Part shown: one piece after another, positions 23,617-30,000 of the stretch | Layout: the number at the start of each line of letters is the position of its first letter | Numbering within the stretch: position 1 is the stretch's first letter | NCBI RefSeq assembly: GCF_004342115.1 | Contig: NZ_SMAC01000026.1 | Coordinates: 1 to 41,793 of the forward strand | Direction: 5' to 3' | From: Mannheimia haemolytica | Lineage (GTDB): Bacteria > Pseudomonadota > Gammaproteobacteria > Enterobacterales > Pasteurellaceae | DNA length: 41,793 nucleotides | Notes under the pieces: generated by a model | What the model saw: only the letters and a program-made list of their open reading frames with translations | What the model was told of the DNA's origin: nothing | Database searches by the model: none | Translations under genes and position numbers: made by a program

Positions 23617-23823
23617 TTAATTATCGACACAATTTAAGGCTGTTGCTGCATCATTTGCTTGTTTTTTAGTCGCACTGGCAATGATTGCGACAAGATGGGC
23701 TAAGCCACTCATTGAAATTTGGTCTTCGGTATTATCCAAAATTTCCAGTAAATGGCTTAAACTATACAAGCCACTTGCCAAATTTTCGGTATTTTGCACA
23801 ATATCTTCAAATTCTGTTCTCAT
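23617..23823 (-). CDS. Small hypothetical protein downstream of antirepressor
   Basis: 68 residues, acidic and helical (EFEDIVQNTENLASGLYSLS, ISMSGLAHLVAIIASATKKQ). AAGGAG lies seven bases before the ATG. It follows the antirepressor by ten bases and is followed by a terminator, so both are probably one unit. The ordered Ser/Leu helix pattern resembles small phage regulators or toxin partners, but no family is recognised. Confidence 0.65.
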   Translation of the reverse strand: MRTEFEDIVQNTENLASGLYSLSHLLEILDNTEDQISMSGLAHLVAIIASATKKQANDAATALNCVDN

Positions 23824-23833
23824 AACCCACTCC

Positions 23834-24433
23834 TTATTTGCCTAAATTTTCACGAATAACCGCACGCACGGCACTTTCTGAACGCCCCGATTGTTGCACA
23901 ATTTGCCCTGTGCTTAATCCCTGCTGGTGCAGGCGGAAAATATGGCTTTTTTCTTCGGCACTTAGGCGTAGCTTGTACTTTTGCGGTTTCATCGCTTGTT
24001 TAAGCAGTTGGTTTTGGGTTTCGAGTAGCTCAATGTATTTATCGGTGCTGATTTCGATTGTGGCTTTGGGTTGGGCTTGTTTCAGGGCGTTGGCTTCTTT
24101 CTCCTTTTGGATAAAGTAACGGCGTGCCTGTTGCCCCAATTCGGAGCGTTCAAGCATACAGAGTTCTTTTGCCATATCGAGGGTGATGTGATAGTCAATT
24201 TTATTTTGACCGCCCCAAAAGCTGGCTAAACCTTTGCTTTTCTCGCTCGCCAAATTTGGCGAGCAAGTAAAATCTTCATTTTCAACAAAGCCGTAGCTTT
24301 CAATTCTTGATTTAATCCAGTTAGAAAAATCACGCCCAATCTGTAACATCTGATGTAGATCACGTGCATTAATTAGTAAGGTAGATTGATTTTGAAGAGA
24401 ACCCGTAAAGGTTGCAATTTGGAAGTTATTCAT
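23834..24433 (-). CDS. AntA/AntB-type antirepressor with C-terminal helix-turn-helix
   Basis: 199 residues. The N-terminal AntA/AntB domain is clear: LLINARDLHQMLQIGRDFSN, WIKSRIESYGFVENEDF, then DYHITLDMAKELCMLERSEL and a GQQARRYFIQKE end. The C-terminal 45 residues form a helix-turn-helix (HIFRLHQQGLSTGQIVQQSG). AAGGAAA precedes the start. Antirepressors of this family inactivate CI-type repressors by protein contact. One in a Mu-like phage, with a structured leader, suggests an induction route besides the S24 repressor cleavage. Partner identity is inferred. Confidence 0.85.
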   Translation of the reverse strand: MNNFQIATFTGSLQNQSTLLINARDLHQMLQIGRDFSNWIKSRIESYGFVENEDFTCSPNLASEKSKGLASFWGGQNKIDYHITLDMAKELCMLERSELGQQARRYFIQKEKEANALKQAQPKATIEISTDKYIELLETQNQLLKQAMKPQKYKLRLSAEEKSHIFRLHQQGLSTGQIVQQSGRSESAVRAVIRENLGK

Positions 24434-24683
24434 TGTGTTTTTCCTTGAATTGGAAACCCTATTTTGAGTAGGGCGACCGACAGCTCAAAACTGCACAATA
24501 AACAGCGGAGTTATTCCCCTTTCGGGTCTTGTATTCCTCGCACTGTCGGTCATTGATTTAAATTATATTTATTTTTCTACACGGATATTCCGAAGCTCAA
24601 AGGCTTTCTGATATTCAGGCAAAAAAATAGCACATACTTTCAGCCGTGCAAGCTGTATTGTCGATTTTTGAGATCGTTGTCGA
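24434..24683 (-). ncRNA. Structured leader of the antirepressor, C4-antisense-RNA-like candidate
   Basis: About 250 nt of transcribed leader lie between the promoter and the antirepressor. Early in it CGACAATACAGC (24652-24663) can pair with GCTGTCGGTCG (24474-24484) as 4+5 bp with an internal loop. GCAC/GTGC and CACGG/CCGTG helices lie near 24600-24650, followed by a T-run. GACCGACAG (24543-24551 region) and CTGTCGGTC (24475-24483 region) are also complementary and frame a short leader ORF. In phage P1 an antisense C4 RNA processed from such a leader blocks icd-ant translation. The match is architectural; the fold was not computed. Confidence 0.4.
24485..24553 (-). CDS. Leader ORF upstream of and in frame with the antirepressor
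   Basis: 22 codons from the ATG at 24553 to a TGA at 24485-24487. The frame then continues without another stop (AVGRPTQNRVSNSRKNT) into the antirepressor ATG at 24433. There is no clear ribosome site before the ATG. Short leader ORFs coupled to ant translation are known in P1-type immunity operons; here the start overlaps one arm of the GACCGACAG/CTGTCGGTC repeat and the stop lies beside the other. Confidence 0.35.
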   Translation of the reverse strand: MTDSARNTRPERGITPLFIVQF

Positions 24684-24712
24684 AAAATAAACTTTTTCCG
24701 CTTGACAGTCAA
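24684..24712 (-). promoter_or_regulatory. Sigma-70-type promoter with palindromic operator for the antirepressor unit
   Basis: TTGACT (24707-24712), a 17-base spacer, then TATTTT (24684-24689) on the minus strand. The -35 box is part of TTGACTGTCAA, a perfect 5-bp palindrome that could be a repressor site. Confidence 0.6.
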
Positions 24713-24759
24713 GCCCAAAAATCATAACTATGCAAAATATTTCGTAAAATTTATTATTC

Positions 24760-24779
24760 AGCCCTCCGCAGAAGGCTGT
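24760..24779 (-). terminator. Hairpin after the gp16-like gene
   Basis: CAGCCTTC-tgcg-GAGGGCTG on the minus strand, eight pairs with one G-U, followed by AATAATAAATTTT rather than a pure T-tract. It probably ends the early transcript before the antirepressor promoter. Confidence 0.5.
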
Positions 24780-24788
24780 AAATAAATT

Positions 24789-25211
24789 CTATACACTCAT
24801 TCCGTGCCTGTAGTTATAACTCGCCAACATCTGCACTAATTTATGCAACTGCTCATCGGTCAGCCATTGCACCCGCTCAATACCAAACGAGCGTTTGGCA
24901 ATGGCGTGGGCGTAATCCCACGGCTTTTGGCTTTGATAAAGCAACGCCCCGATTTTATTTATCAACCCTTGCCGGTGAGGGGCGGTTTTACTTGCTGTTG
25001 GGCGTTTGCCGTATTTTTTCGACTTCACCACAAACCCTTTGGCTTTCATTGTTTGCAATACGGTCATTAATTCGCTGTCGGTCATCATTGAGCAGCTCGG
25101 CTTATCCACCGCTTCCAGCAATAGCATCTTGTAGGCGTTGTTATCCAGTTTTAGCTCATTTTTACCGATATGGATTTTCTGTATCATCTGCTTTCTAGTT
25201 TGCGGTTGCAT
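24789..25211 (-). CDS. Mu gp16-like protein (DUF1018)
   Basis: 140 residues, starting at the ATG at 25211, which has AGGAGG nine bases upstream inside the preceding gene. The DUF1018 pattern is clear: IQKIHIGKNELKLDNNAYKM, SCSMMTDSELMTVLQTMKAK and ERVQWLTDEQLHKLVQMLAS. In Mu the corresponding gp16 lies at the end of the early region before mor, and the position here agrees. The role is unknown; its helix-turn-helix-like order suggests regulation or DNA contact. Confidence 0.87.
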   Translation of the reverse strand: MQPQTRKQMIQKIHIGKNELKLDNNAYKMLLLEAVDKPSCSMMTDSELMTVLQTMKAKGFVVKSKKYGKRPTASKTAPHRQGLINKIGALLYQSQKPWDYAHAIAKRSFGIERVQWLTDEQLHKLVQMLASYNYRHGMSV

Positions 25212-25752
25212 TTTGCTTTTCCTCCTGCCATTTCAGCCAAATTTGATAACTTTCGGTGTTCTTAACGGCTTCCAGTTGCCCCATTTGCTTCATTCGTTCC
25301 ACATACATCACCGCATCGTGTTTCTTTTGGTCTGCTTGGCGTTGCTGTTGCTCAAGGCTACTCACTGCTTTCGCTTCACTTCTTACTACTGCAAATTGTG
25401 GCTTCACGCTTTCATATACTTTCTTCAAGTAATTATGATTTGCCAGCGGCTCACATCTACCGGTTTCTCTACGATTTCGGCGGACTTGCTCCACCGTATC
25501 CATTAAGGCTTTTTCTAACACATTAGAGGGTGTATAAAGCTCCAACAAACTCTGCACAATTTTCAAGGCTCGGCTATTGGCAAGGCTGTTTTTCTGTGGC
25601 TTAAATAACCCTAAATAAGCCACCACTGCACGCCCACAATTCCCACCGATATTGACTATCGTATTTAACAACTCACGCCCCGCATCATCTTCAATCAACG
25701 CCTCCAGCGAGATTTCCGAATGGCAAATCGGGCATTTGCATAGTTTCATCAT
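25195..25752 (-). CDS. Early-region protein with CPxC-type N-terminus, unknown function
   Basis: 185 residues. It starts MMKLCKCPICHSEISLEALI, a half zinc-knuckle-like CxCPxC without a second visible cysteine pair apart from Cys near 40 and 97. A helical body (NCGRAVVAYLGLFKPQKNSL, VLEKALMDTVEQVRRNRRET) and a Gln/Lys-rich coiled coil follow. It is probably conserved in Pasteurellaceae Mu-like phages. AAGGAG precedes two adjacent ATGs. It overlaps gp16 by 17 bases and the 56-residue gene by 4. Nucleic-acid binding is possible but unproven. Confidence 0.75.
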   Translation of the reverse strand: MMKLCKCPICHSEISLEALIEDDAGRELLNTIVNIGGNCGRAVVAYLGLFKPQKNSLANSRALKIVQSLLELYTPSNVLEKALMDTVEQVRRNRRETGRCEPLANHNYLKKVYESVKPQFAVVRSEAKAVSSLEQQQRQADQKKHDAVMYVERMKQMGQLEAVKNTESYQIWLKWQEEKQNATAN

Positions 25753-25919
25753 TCTGCTCCTTCTTCTATTGTTTCGAGATCAACCCAATAAGTTCGACTA
25801 TCAGGGTATGGGTTATGCCAAGTTGCTGGAGTTATCTCGCAAATAACTAATTGTTGTAACACAATATCTCCCGATTTCTTTTTACATAACCGATATTCAG
25901 GCATTTTTTGATATTCCAT
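25749..25919 (-). CDS. Small early protein, 56 residues
   Basis: MEYQKMPEYRLCKKKSGDIV opens the protein, followed by LQQLVICEITPATWHNPYPD and an acidic end. AGGAG lies eight bases before the ATG, and the TGA overlaps the ATGATG of the next gene, both signs of genuine translation. It is a short beta-rich protein of unknown function. The Tyr/Trp-rich middle suggests a compact fold rather than a chance frame. Confidence 0.6.
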   Translation of the reverse strand: MEYQKMPEYRLCKKKSGDIVLQQLVICEITPATWHNPYPDSRTYWVDLETIEEGAE

Positions 25920-25990
25920 TTTATGCTCCTATAAAACACATTATTCAGCCCACTTAAATAGGGGTTAAATGGGCTGTAAATGGGTTTTGC

Positions 25991-26368
25991 TTATTGACCA
26001 AATGAAAAACTCACATTCCCCATTCTTATGACATTCTGATCTTTATCAGTAATCTGTTGAATTAAGGCATAGGTGTGCGGTAACCTCCCTTGACCTTGCT
26101 CCGCTCTATATCTTCTTTCTAACTCTTCCCAATTTTCGGCAAATTCCGACCAAATTGGGCTGATTGCCTTCATCTTGTAAATATGGTTACGCATTTCTGG
26201 AGCGGCTTCTACCAACTGAAAACAAAGGCGGAAATCAGACACGTCGTGAGGGTAACCGCTACGACTTGGGATAACATCAAAACCAATTACAAATGCCATT
26301 GTTTTGCTACTTGTCCCTGTTTCACCATTTGCTAGCCATTTAATGATTTGTTGTTGCATTTCTGTCAT
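25991..26368 (-). CDS. Hypothetical early protein, 125 residues
   Basis: A GGGGAAA site precedes the ATG. The protein begins with an amphipathic helix (TEMQQQIIKWLANGETGTSS) and then has GFDVIPSRSGYPHDVSDFRL, EMRNHIYKMKAISPIWSEFA and a C-terminal strand part. The family is not recognised by name. It is followed upstream by the 191-residue gene at a 3-base gap, so the two are co-translated. No membrane segment or catalytic motif stands out. Confidence 0.7.
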   Translation of the reverse strand: MTEMQQQIIKWLANGETGTSSKTMAFVIGFDVIPSRSGYPHDVSDFRLCFQLVEAAPEMRNHIYKMKAISPIWSEFAENWEELERRYRAEQGQGRLPHTYALIQQITDKDQNVIRMGNVSFSFGQ

Positions 26369-26371
26369 TTT

Positions 26372-26947
26372 TTATTTCCCCTGTATTGCTAAAAACTCAC
26401 TTTCTTTAATCTCAACCAATCCCTCTGCAATATCAGGAAATGGTTGATCATTTTTATCAATAGGCATTGGCACTTTAACCAGTAAGGTGTTTTCAAAAAT
26501 GTCTGCTACGGCTAAATAACTTCGACCTGATGTTGGGGAATAACTAAAATCACTTGCAAAATAAAACATATTCAAACGCTTTAAGATGTAGGGTGAGAAA
26601 TCACGATGTTGTTCATAAATTTCATTAATCGCTTTAAAATCTTCTGCAAGTTCTTTCCCTTTTTTGTAACGTTTATCAGGTTTGACGAGGTAAAACTCAT
26701 CATCAAATTTACTGACCTTGAACCCTTTAACACCTAAAACTTGGCTAATATTGGTTGCTTTACAAGCAATCCCTATAACTATTCTATGAAACCAGCCTGA
26801 CCTACTAATTAATCCATCATTGAAAGGATATTTTTCTAAAATAGCATTGAGCTTATCCTTGCGTTCTTCTTTAGATACTTGATAATCTGCATAAATGCTT
26901 TTTAGTGGCTCTTGGGTTATATCCCCTTTAAAAAATCTAAATTTCAT
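26372..26947 (-). CDS. Hypothetical early protein, 191 residues (DUF5420-like)
   Basis: AAGGAG lies seven bases before the ATG. It starts MKFRFFKGDITQEPLKSIYA and shows a KVSKFDDEFYLVKPDKRYKK strand-turn-strand, a helix and an FYFASDFSYSPTSGRSYLAV stretch. It resembles Pasteurellaceae-specific Mu-phage proteins grouped as DUF5420, but that label is from memory and tentative. It lies in the early operon among genes likely to modify host functions. Confidence 0.68.
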   Translation of the reverse strand: MKFRFFKGDITQEPLKSIYADYQVSKEERKDKLNAILEKYPFNDGLISRSGWFHRIVIGIACKATNISQVLGVKGFKVSKFDDEFYLVKPDKRYKKGKELAEDFKAINEIYEQHRDFSPYILKRLNMFYFASDFSYSPTSGRSYLAVADIFENTLLVKVPMPIDKNDQPFPDIAEGLVEIKESEFLAIQGK

Positions 26948-26969
26948 TTTTAACTCCTTGCTAGTTTAG

Positions 26970-27155
26970 TTAATGTTTACGATTTGCCGTTAATAACTTC
27001 AAATGCACCTTTGGCAACAAATCTTGCACCGTGCCGAGATACACGCCGCTGCGAATAAAATCACTTTGTTTTAAATACTTTTGGGCTTGAATAATCTGCA
27101 TTAACGCCTCGTTTAATTGGCTGTTAAGTTCGTTTTTATCTTGTTCGGTCATCAT
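26970..27155 (-). CDS. Small helical early protein, 61 residues
   Basis: Two adjacent ATGs start the frame after GGGGAATAA. The protein is almost wholly helical (NELNSQLNEALMQIIQAQKY, FIRSGVYLGTVQDLLPKVHL) with a basic end. It lies two bases from the ANR-like gene and probably shares its message. The function is unknown; its size suits a small regulator or adaptor. Confidence 0.6.
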   Translation of the reverse strand: MMTEQDKNELNSQLNEALMQIIQAQKYLKQSDFIRSGVYLGTVQDLLPKVHLKLLTANRKH

Positions 27156-27157
27156 AT

Positions 27158-27370
27158 TTATTCCCCTTCAAATGGCTTGTTGTGCATACGTTTACAAAAT
27201 TCCGCCCGTTGTTCCGCCCAGCCAAGGTTAGCGGTCGATTTTGCCGATAATTTTGCAACTTCCCAGTGGTCTTGGGCTTCTATATAATTGCCTTTGCGTT
27301 CTGCTTCTGCGGCTTTCTCGGCATAGTACCGAAAGCGGTCAAACTTAGTCGCCTTTTGTTCTGTTTTCAT
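27158..27370 (-). CDS. ANR-family transcriptional regulator
   Basis: 70 residues with AGGAGG six bases before the ATG. The pattern FDRFRYYAEKAAEAERKGNY-IEAQDHWEVAKLSAKS-NLGWAEQRAEFCKRMHNK matches the small ANR family (negative regulators related to Aar), which is frequent in phages and plasmids of Pasteurellaceae and enteric bacteria. Such proteins bind AraC-type activators or nucleoid proteins such as H-NS. The target here is unknown. Confidence 0.72.
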   Translation of the reverse strand: MKTEQKATKFDRFRYYAEKAAEAERKGNYIEAQDHWEVAKLSAKSTANLGWAEQRAEFCKRMHNKPFEGE

Positions 27371-27400
27371 TTTTTCCTCCTGTGGTTAAAACACTTTATA

Positions 27401-27465
27401 AATGCCCTTCTATCTTGTCCCCCTCTTTGAAAAAGAGGGGCTAGGGGAGATTTTTAAAGGGCATT
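27401..27465. repeat. Dispersed palindromic repeat nested in a phage inverted repeat
   Basis: The core CCCCCTCTTTG...AAAGAGGGG with tail CTAGGGGAGATTT (27419-27453) matches the copies at 16473 and 17869. It is enclosed by AATGCCCTT (27401-27409) and AAGGGCATT (27457-27465), a 9-bp outer stem. The element seems to have entered the loop of an existing hairpin between the ANR-like gene and the 68-residue gene. Confidence 0.7.
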
Positions 27466-27480
27466 GAAAAGGTTTTTTAA

Positions 27481-27687
27481 CTAAGACTTTCTTTTTAACT
27501 GATTTAAAATATGCAAATGATTTAATAACGATACATATTCTTTATCATCAAAGTCCATCATTATTAATTTTGTGTTATCACAAAAGTGTACTGTTACATT
27601 CCCGTTAATATTTTCTATTGAACAAACCTTGTCTGTATTAACCACAACAGGTTTATCCGTATAATTAACATTAAAAGTAATAAACAT
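27481..27687 (-). CDS. Small hypothetical early protein, 68 residues
   Basis: MFITFNVNYTDKPVVVNTDK then VCSIENINGNVTVHFCDNTK and a C-terminal helix. The strand-rich layout with KVCSIENINGNVTVHF resembles small beta-domain proteins such as FlbD-like or DUF-type phage accessory proteins, but no firm family is seen. It lies one base after the DUF3164 stop with a GGGGG ribosome site, so it is co-translated. It is AT-rich. Confidence 0.6.
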   Translation of the reverse strand: MFITFNVNYTDKPVVVNTDKVCSIENINGNVTVHFCDNTKLIMMDFDDKEYVSLLNHLHILNQLKRKS

Positions 27688-27688
27688 T

Positions 27689-28306
27689 CTAAACCCCCGC
27701 CATATCTAAACTAATCGGCTGATATTTGCCATTTTCATCACGTTTATAAAAACGGATATAACCTTTACTACCAATTACCTGCACGCTGTCTGAAATTGCC
27801 GTCATTGCTTGATTCCAGCGTGCATCATCAATCTCAACACGGCGTAGGGATAGGATTTTCGCCGTAGATAAATTGCCTTCCTTATCCACCTCAAACGCAT
27901 TATCAATTAAGGCTTTAAGCTCCGGTTTTGCCCCTTCCGACCAATCGTGCAAGCATTCATCAATCAAGGCTTTTGCTGCGTGAATACGCTCATCAAAGCG
28001 AATATTCTCTTGCACTGCTAACTGCAACTTATATTCACCGTCATAAGTAAATAGTGTGATATTGCCTTTTGCACCGCCAATTTTTACTCCATATTTTTCA
28101 GCCGATAGGCTGACAAAAGCCCCTACGTCATCAAATACGGATTGTTTAAAATCGCCTAACGCTTTGCTTAACGCTTGTGCTTTACTTACAAATTGGCGAA
28201 CTAATTCATCACGTTCTTTGTCGATTTCTTTTACTAATGCCTCCGGCTTTAAATTGCCATCAGCATCTTTCCAGTAAATTTCATTACCGATTGTTACTTT
28301 ACTCAT
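27689..28306 (-). CDS. DUF3164 protein (early Mu-like phage protein)
   Basis: 205 residues. The DUF3164 pattern is clear: YWKDADGNLKPEALVKEIDK, DDVGAFVSLSAEKYGVKIGG, AKGNITLFTYDGEYKLQLAV, ALIDECLHDWSEGAKPELKA and a final SKGYIRFYKRDENGKYQPIS. This family is usual in the early region of Mu-like phages between B and gp16; the function is not known. It is easily mistaken for Gam by position, but the sequence is not Gam-like. Confidence 0.87.
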   Translation of the reverse strand: MSKVTIGNEIYWKDADGNLKPEALVKEIDKERDELVRQFVSKAQALSKALGDFKQSVFDDVGAFVSLSAEKYGVKIGGAKGNITLFTYDGEYKLQLAVQENIRFDERIHAAKALIDECLHDWSEGAKPELKALIDNAFEVDKEGNLSTAKILSLRRVEIDDARWNQAMTAISDSVQVIGSKGYIRFYKRDENGKYQPISLDMAGV

Positions 28307-28318
28307 AATACTTCCTCT

Positions 28319-28510
28319 CTATTCCAACCCGACTTTCACGGTGCGGACTGCTTTACCGTTATACTTCACTCGTTTGTTATGAGCAGGGGACGACATAAAT
28401 CGGATCGTCTTTGCTTCCACTCCCAACCGTTTTGCTAATTCTTCCGCCGTGCCGTCAGCCACATTCTCTTCGCCGACATACAGGGCATAAATCATTCGCC
28501 GTTTTTTCAT
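28319..28510 (-). CDS. Small helix-turn-helix-like early protein, 63 residues
   Basis: MIYALYVGEENVADGTAEEL then AKRLGVEAKTIRFMSSPAHN and a KR-rich end. This is the pattern of short phage proteins of the 'YALYKGDE...GT..EIA..L.V...TI' type, with a helix-turn-helix core. It starts at MKKRRM with GAAGGTG upstream and lies 2 bases from the next gene. It is likely a small DNA-binding regulator. Confidence 0.65.
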   Translation of the reverse strand: MKKRRMIYALYVGEENVADGTAEELAKRLGVEAKTIRFMSSPAHNKRVKYNGKAVRTVKVGLE

Positions 28511-28512
28511 TT

Positions 28513-28833
28513 CTACACCTTCGTAACACGTTCAGACTCCCACACGCATTTCACACCCCGCACCTGCATTTGGTAGCTGTCATACCGTCTGCCGCCTTTT
28601 GTTTTCATTCCAAATAGGCTTGCTAAGCCGTTTTTCACAAAATCCTGCGTTTTGCGGTTATCTCGCAACACAAGGCGAGGTGGGCTTGCCGCCTCAAATT
28701 CCACCCGCTCAATTTCCAAATCCAACGCCTCGCACTCAAGCGTGGCAATTTCTAACTTCACAAGGCTGTCGTGGATATAAGCGTTAAATGGGTTCATCAT
28801 TTCGCCTGCTTTTTCGCTAAATACCTTTTGCAT
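28513..28833 (-). CDS. Hypothetical early protein, 106 residues
   Basis: AAGGGGAAAGT precedes the ATG. The N-terminus is helical and acidic (VKLEIATLECEALDLEIERV); the remainder is basic with RKTQDFVKNGLASLFGMKTK and GGRRYDSYQMQVRGVKCVWE. I do not recognise a family. Base composition resembles that of the A/B genes, unlike the more AT-rich 82-residue gene next to it. Confidence 0.65.
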   Translation of the reverse strand: MQKVFSEKAGEMMNPFNAYIHDSLVKLEIATLECEALDLEIERVEFEAASPPRLVLRDNRKTQDFVKNGLASLFGMKTKGGRRYDSYQMQVRGVKCVWESERVTKV

Positions 28834-28842
28834 ACTTTCCCC

Positions 28843-29091
28843 TTAAACTCTAAAGCTTCTACAATCTATGTCCTGTTCATTAATAATTTCTCTGGCTTTT
28901 CGATAAGCTATTTCCCAATCTTTTCTTGTTTTTACTTTCTCATATAACAAAAAGTCATCTATATCAGGATCAAAGATAGAAAGTGTAAAACTACCATCTC
29001 TCTCATCTTTACCAACTAGCAACTCATCCAACCAAAACAAATCTTCTGTTCCATCTGTTACTCTTTGTGTCCAGTGTCTAAAACAAGTCAT
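28843..29091 (-). CDS. Hypothetical early protein, 82 residues
   Basis: MTCFRHWTQRVTDGTEDLFW is followed by LDELLVGKDERDGSFTLSIF and a helix KTRKDWEIAYRKAREIINEQ. It is acidic and AT-rich relative to its neighbours, suggesting later acquisition. Ribosome site GGGAGCG lies close to the start, ten bases after gene B. The function is unknown. Confidence 0.6.
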   Translation of the reverse strand: MTCFRHWTQRVTDGTEDLFWLDELLVGKDERDGSFTLSIFDPDIDDFLLYEKVKTRKDWEIAYRKAREIINEQDIDCRSFRV

Positions 29092-29101
29092 AATTCGCTC
29101 C

Positions 29102-29983
29102 CTAACTAATCAACATCTTGCTATATTGCTCAACCAAATCTTTACTAATTGGCGTTTGGTTAATCTCGCTAGACCGTACGACACCACGCATTAACTTACT
29201 TAATCGGCGTGCGTTACCTTTGCAGGCTTTAATCAGCGGGGCATTAAATTCATTTGTACCTAACGCACTTTCTGCTAACAGCCCTAAATCTTCCTCGCTC
29301 AAGGCATTGCCTAAGTCACAAGCAAAACCTACTCGGCTATAAAGCTGTGCCAGCTCATTATTTTTACCTTTAAGATTAACCAACAATCTCGGCATACCGG
29401 CTAACACTACGCCCACGCCGGTTAAATCGTGGATTCGGCGGATAAACTCTAGCGAGCGGGTCGAAAGTAATTCAGCTTCATCAATCATTAGCAACCTTTC
29501 AGAGCCTTTTAACTTGTTCACAATGCTTTCTAATAGTTCGTTATTTACCCCTCTGGCATTTGCCCCCACCGCCTCGGCAATCTTGCGGAGCAAGACTTTA
29601 GGTGTGCAACTCGGATCAACCTCAATTAATGTGGCAGAGCTGTTTCGGCGTTCGTATTCTTTGAGCATTTGGGTTTTACCTAAACCGGCTGCCCCAAAAA
29701 TCACATTAATCTCGCCTTCAATATGGGCAAACTGCATTACCTCCATCCCTCTGCGTGCCGCTAAAGTTGGCACAAATGCAGCGTTATATTTCGCTTCCAC
29801 CACCTTCGCCTTATCCCGCTCAATCAACTCGTCTACTTTGCGATCCATTTCAGCCACATTGCCGTTATAATCGCCTTTGAGATACAGACTGACTGTGGCA
29901 ACGGATACACCTAAAAGCTGTGCCACTTGTTTTTGTTGATAGCCTTTGCTATCCATTAAGGCTCTAAGTTCTTGGTTTTTCAT
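29102..29983 (-). CDS. DNA transposition ATPase B (MuB)
   Basis: 293 residues. An N-terminal helix-turn-helix (YQQKQVAQLLGVSVATVSLY, about 15-34) precedes the AAA+ domain with Walker A GAAGLGKTQ (97-105) and Walker B RLLMIDEAELLS (about 163-174). The C-terminal part has the helical KACKGNARRLSKLMRG expected of the MuB DNA-binding domain. MuB selects target DNA and delivers it to the transposase. It is directly downstream of A with a 17-base gap. The early order c-ner-A-B is that of Mu. Confidence 0.93.
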   Translation of the reverse strand: MKNQELRALMDSKGYQQKQVAQLLGVSVATVSLYLKGDYNGNVAEMDRKVDELIERDKAKVVEAKYNAAFVPTLAARRGMEVMQFAHIEGEINVIFGAAGLGKTQMLKEYERRNSSATLIEVDPSCTPKVLLRKIAEAVGANARGVNNELLESIVNKLKGSERLLMIDEAELLSTRSLEFIRRIHDLTGVGVVLAGMPRLLVNLKGKNNELAQLYSRVGFACDLGNALSEEDLGLLAESALGTNEFNAPLIKACKGNARRLSKLMRGVVRSSEINQTPISKDLVEQYSKMLIS

Positions 29984-30000
29984 CGTTTAGCCTCCCACTG

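Noticed and set aside
24485-24487. TGA in the antirepressor leader read as selenocysteine, since the host encodes SelD
   Set aside because: No SECIS-like hairpin follows at the right distance and there is no redox-type residue context; a C4-type leader ORF explains the frame better.
16473-27453. The palindromic repeats as a CRISPR array
   Set aside because: The copies are far apart, differ in length, lie partly in coding sequence and have no regular spacers; no cas genes are present.
27689-28306. Gam-like host nuclease inhibitor, suggested by position
   Set aside because: The sequence has the YWKDADGN, AEKYGVKIGG and DECLHDWSEG pattern of DUF3164, not Gam.
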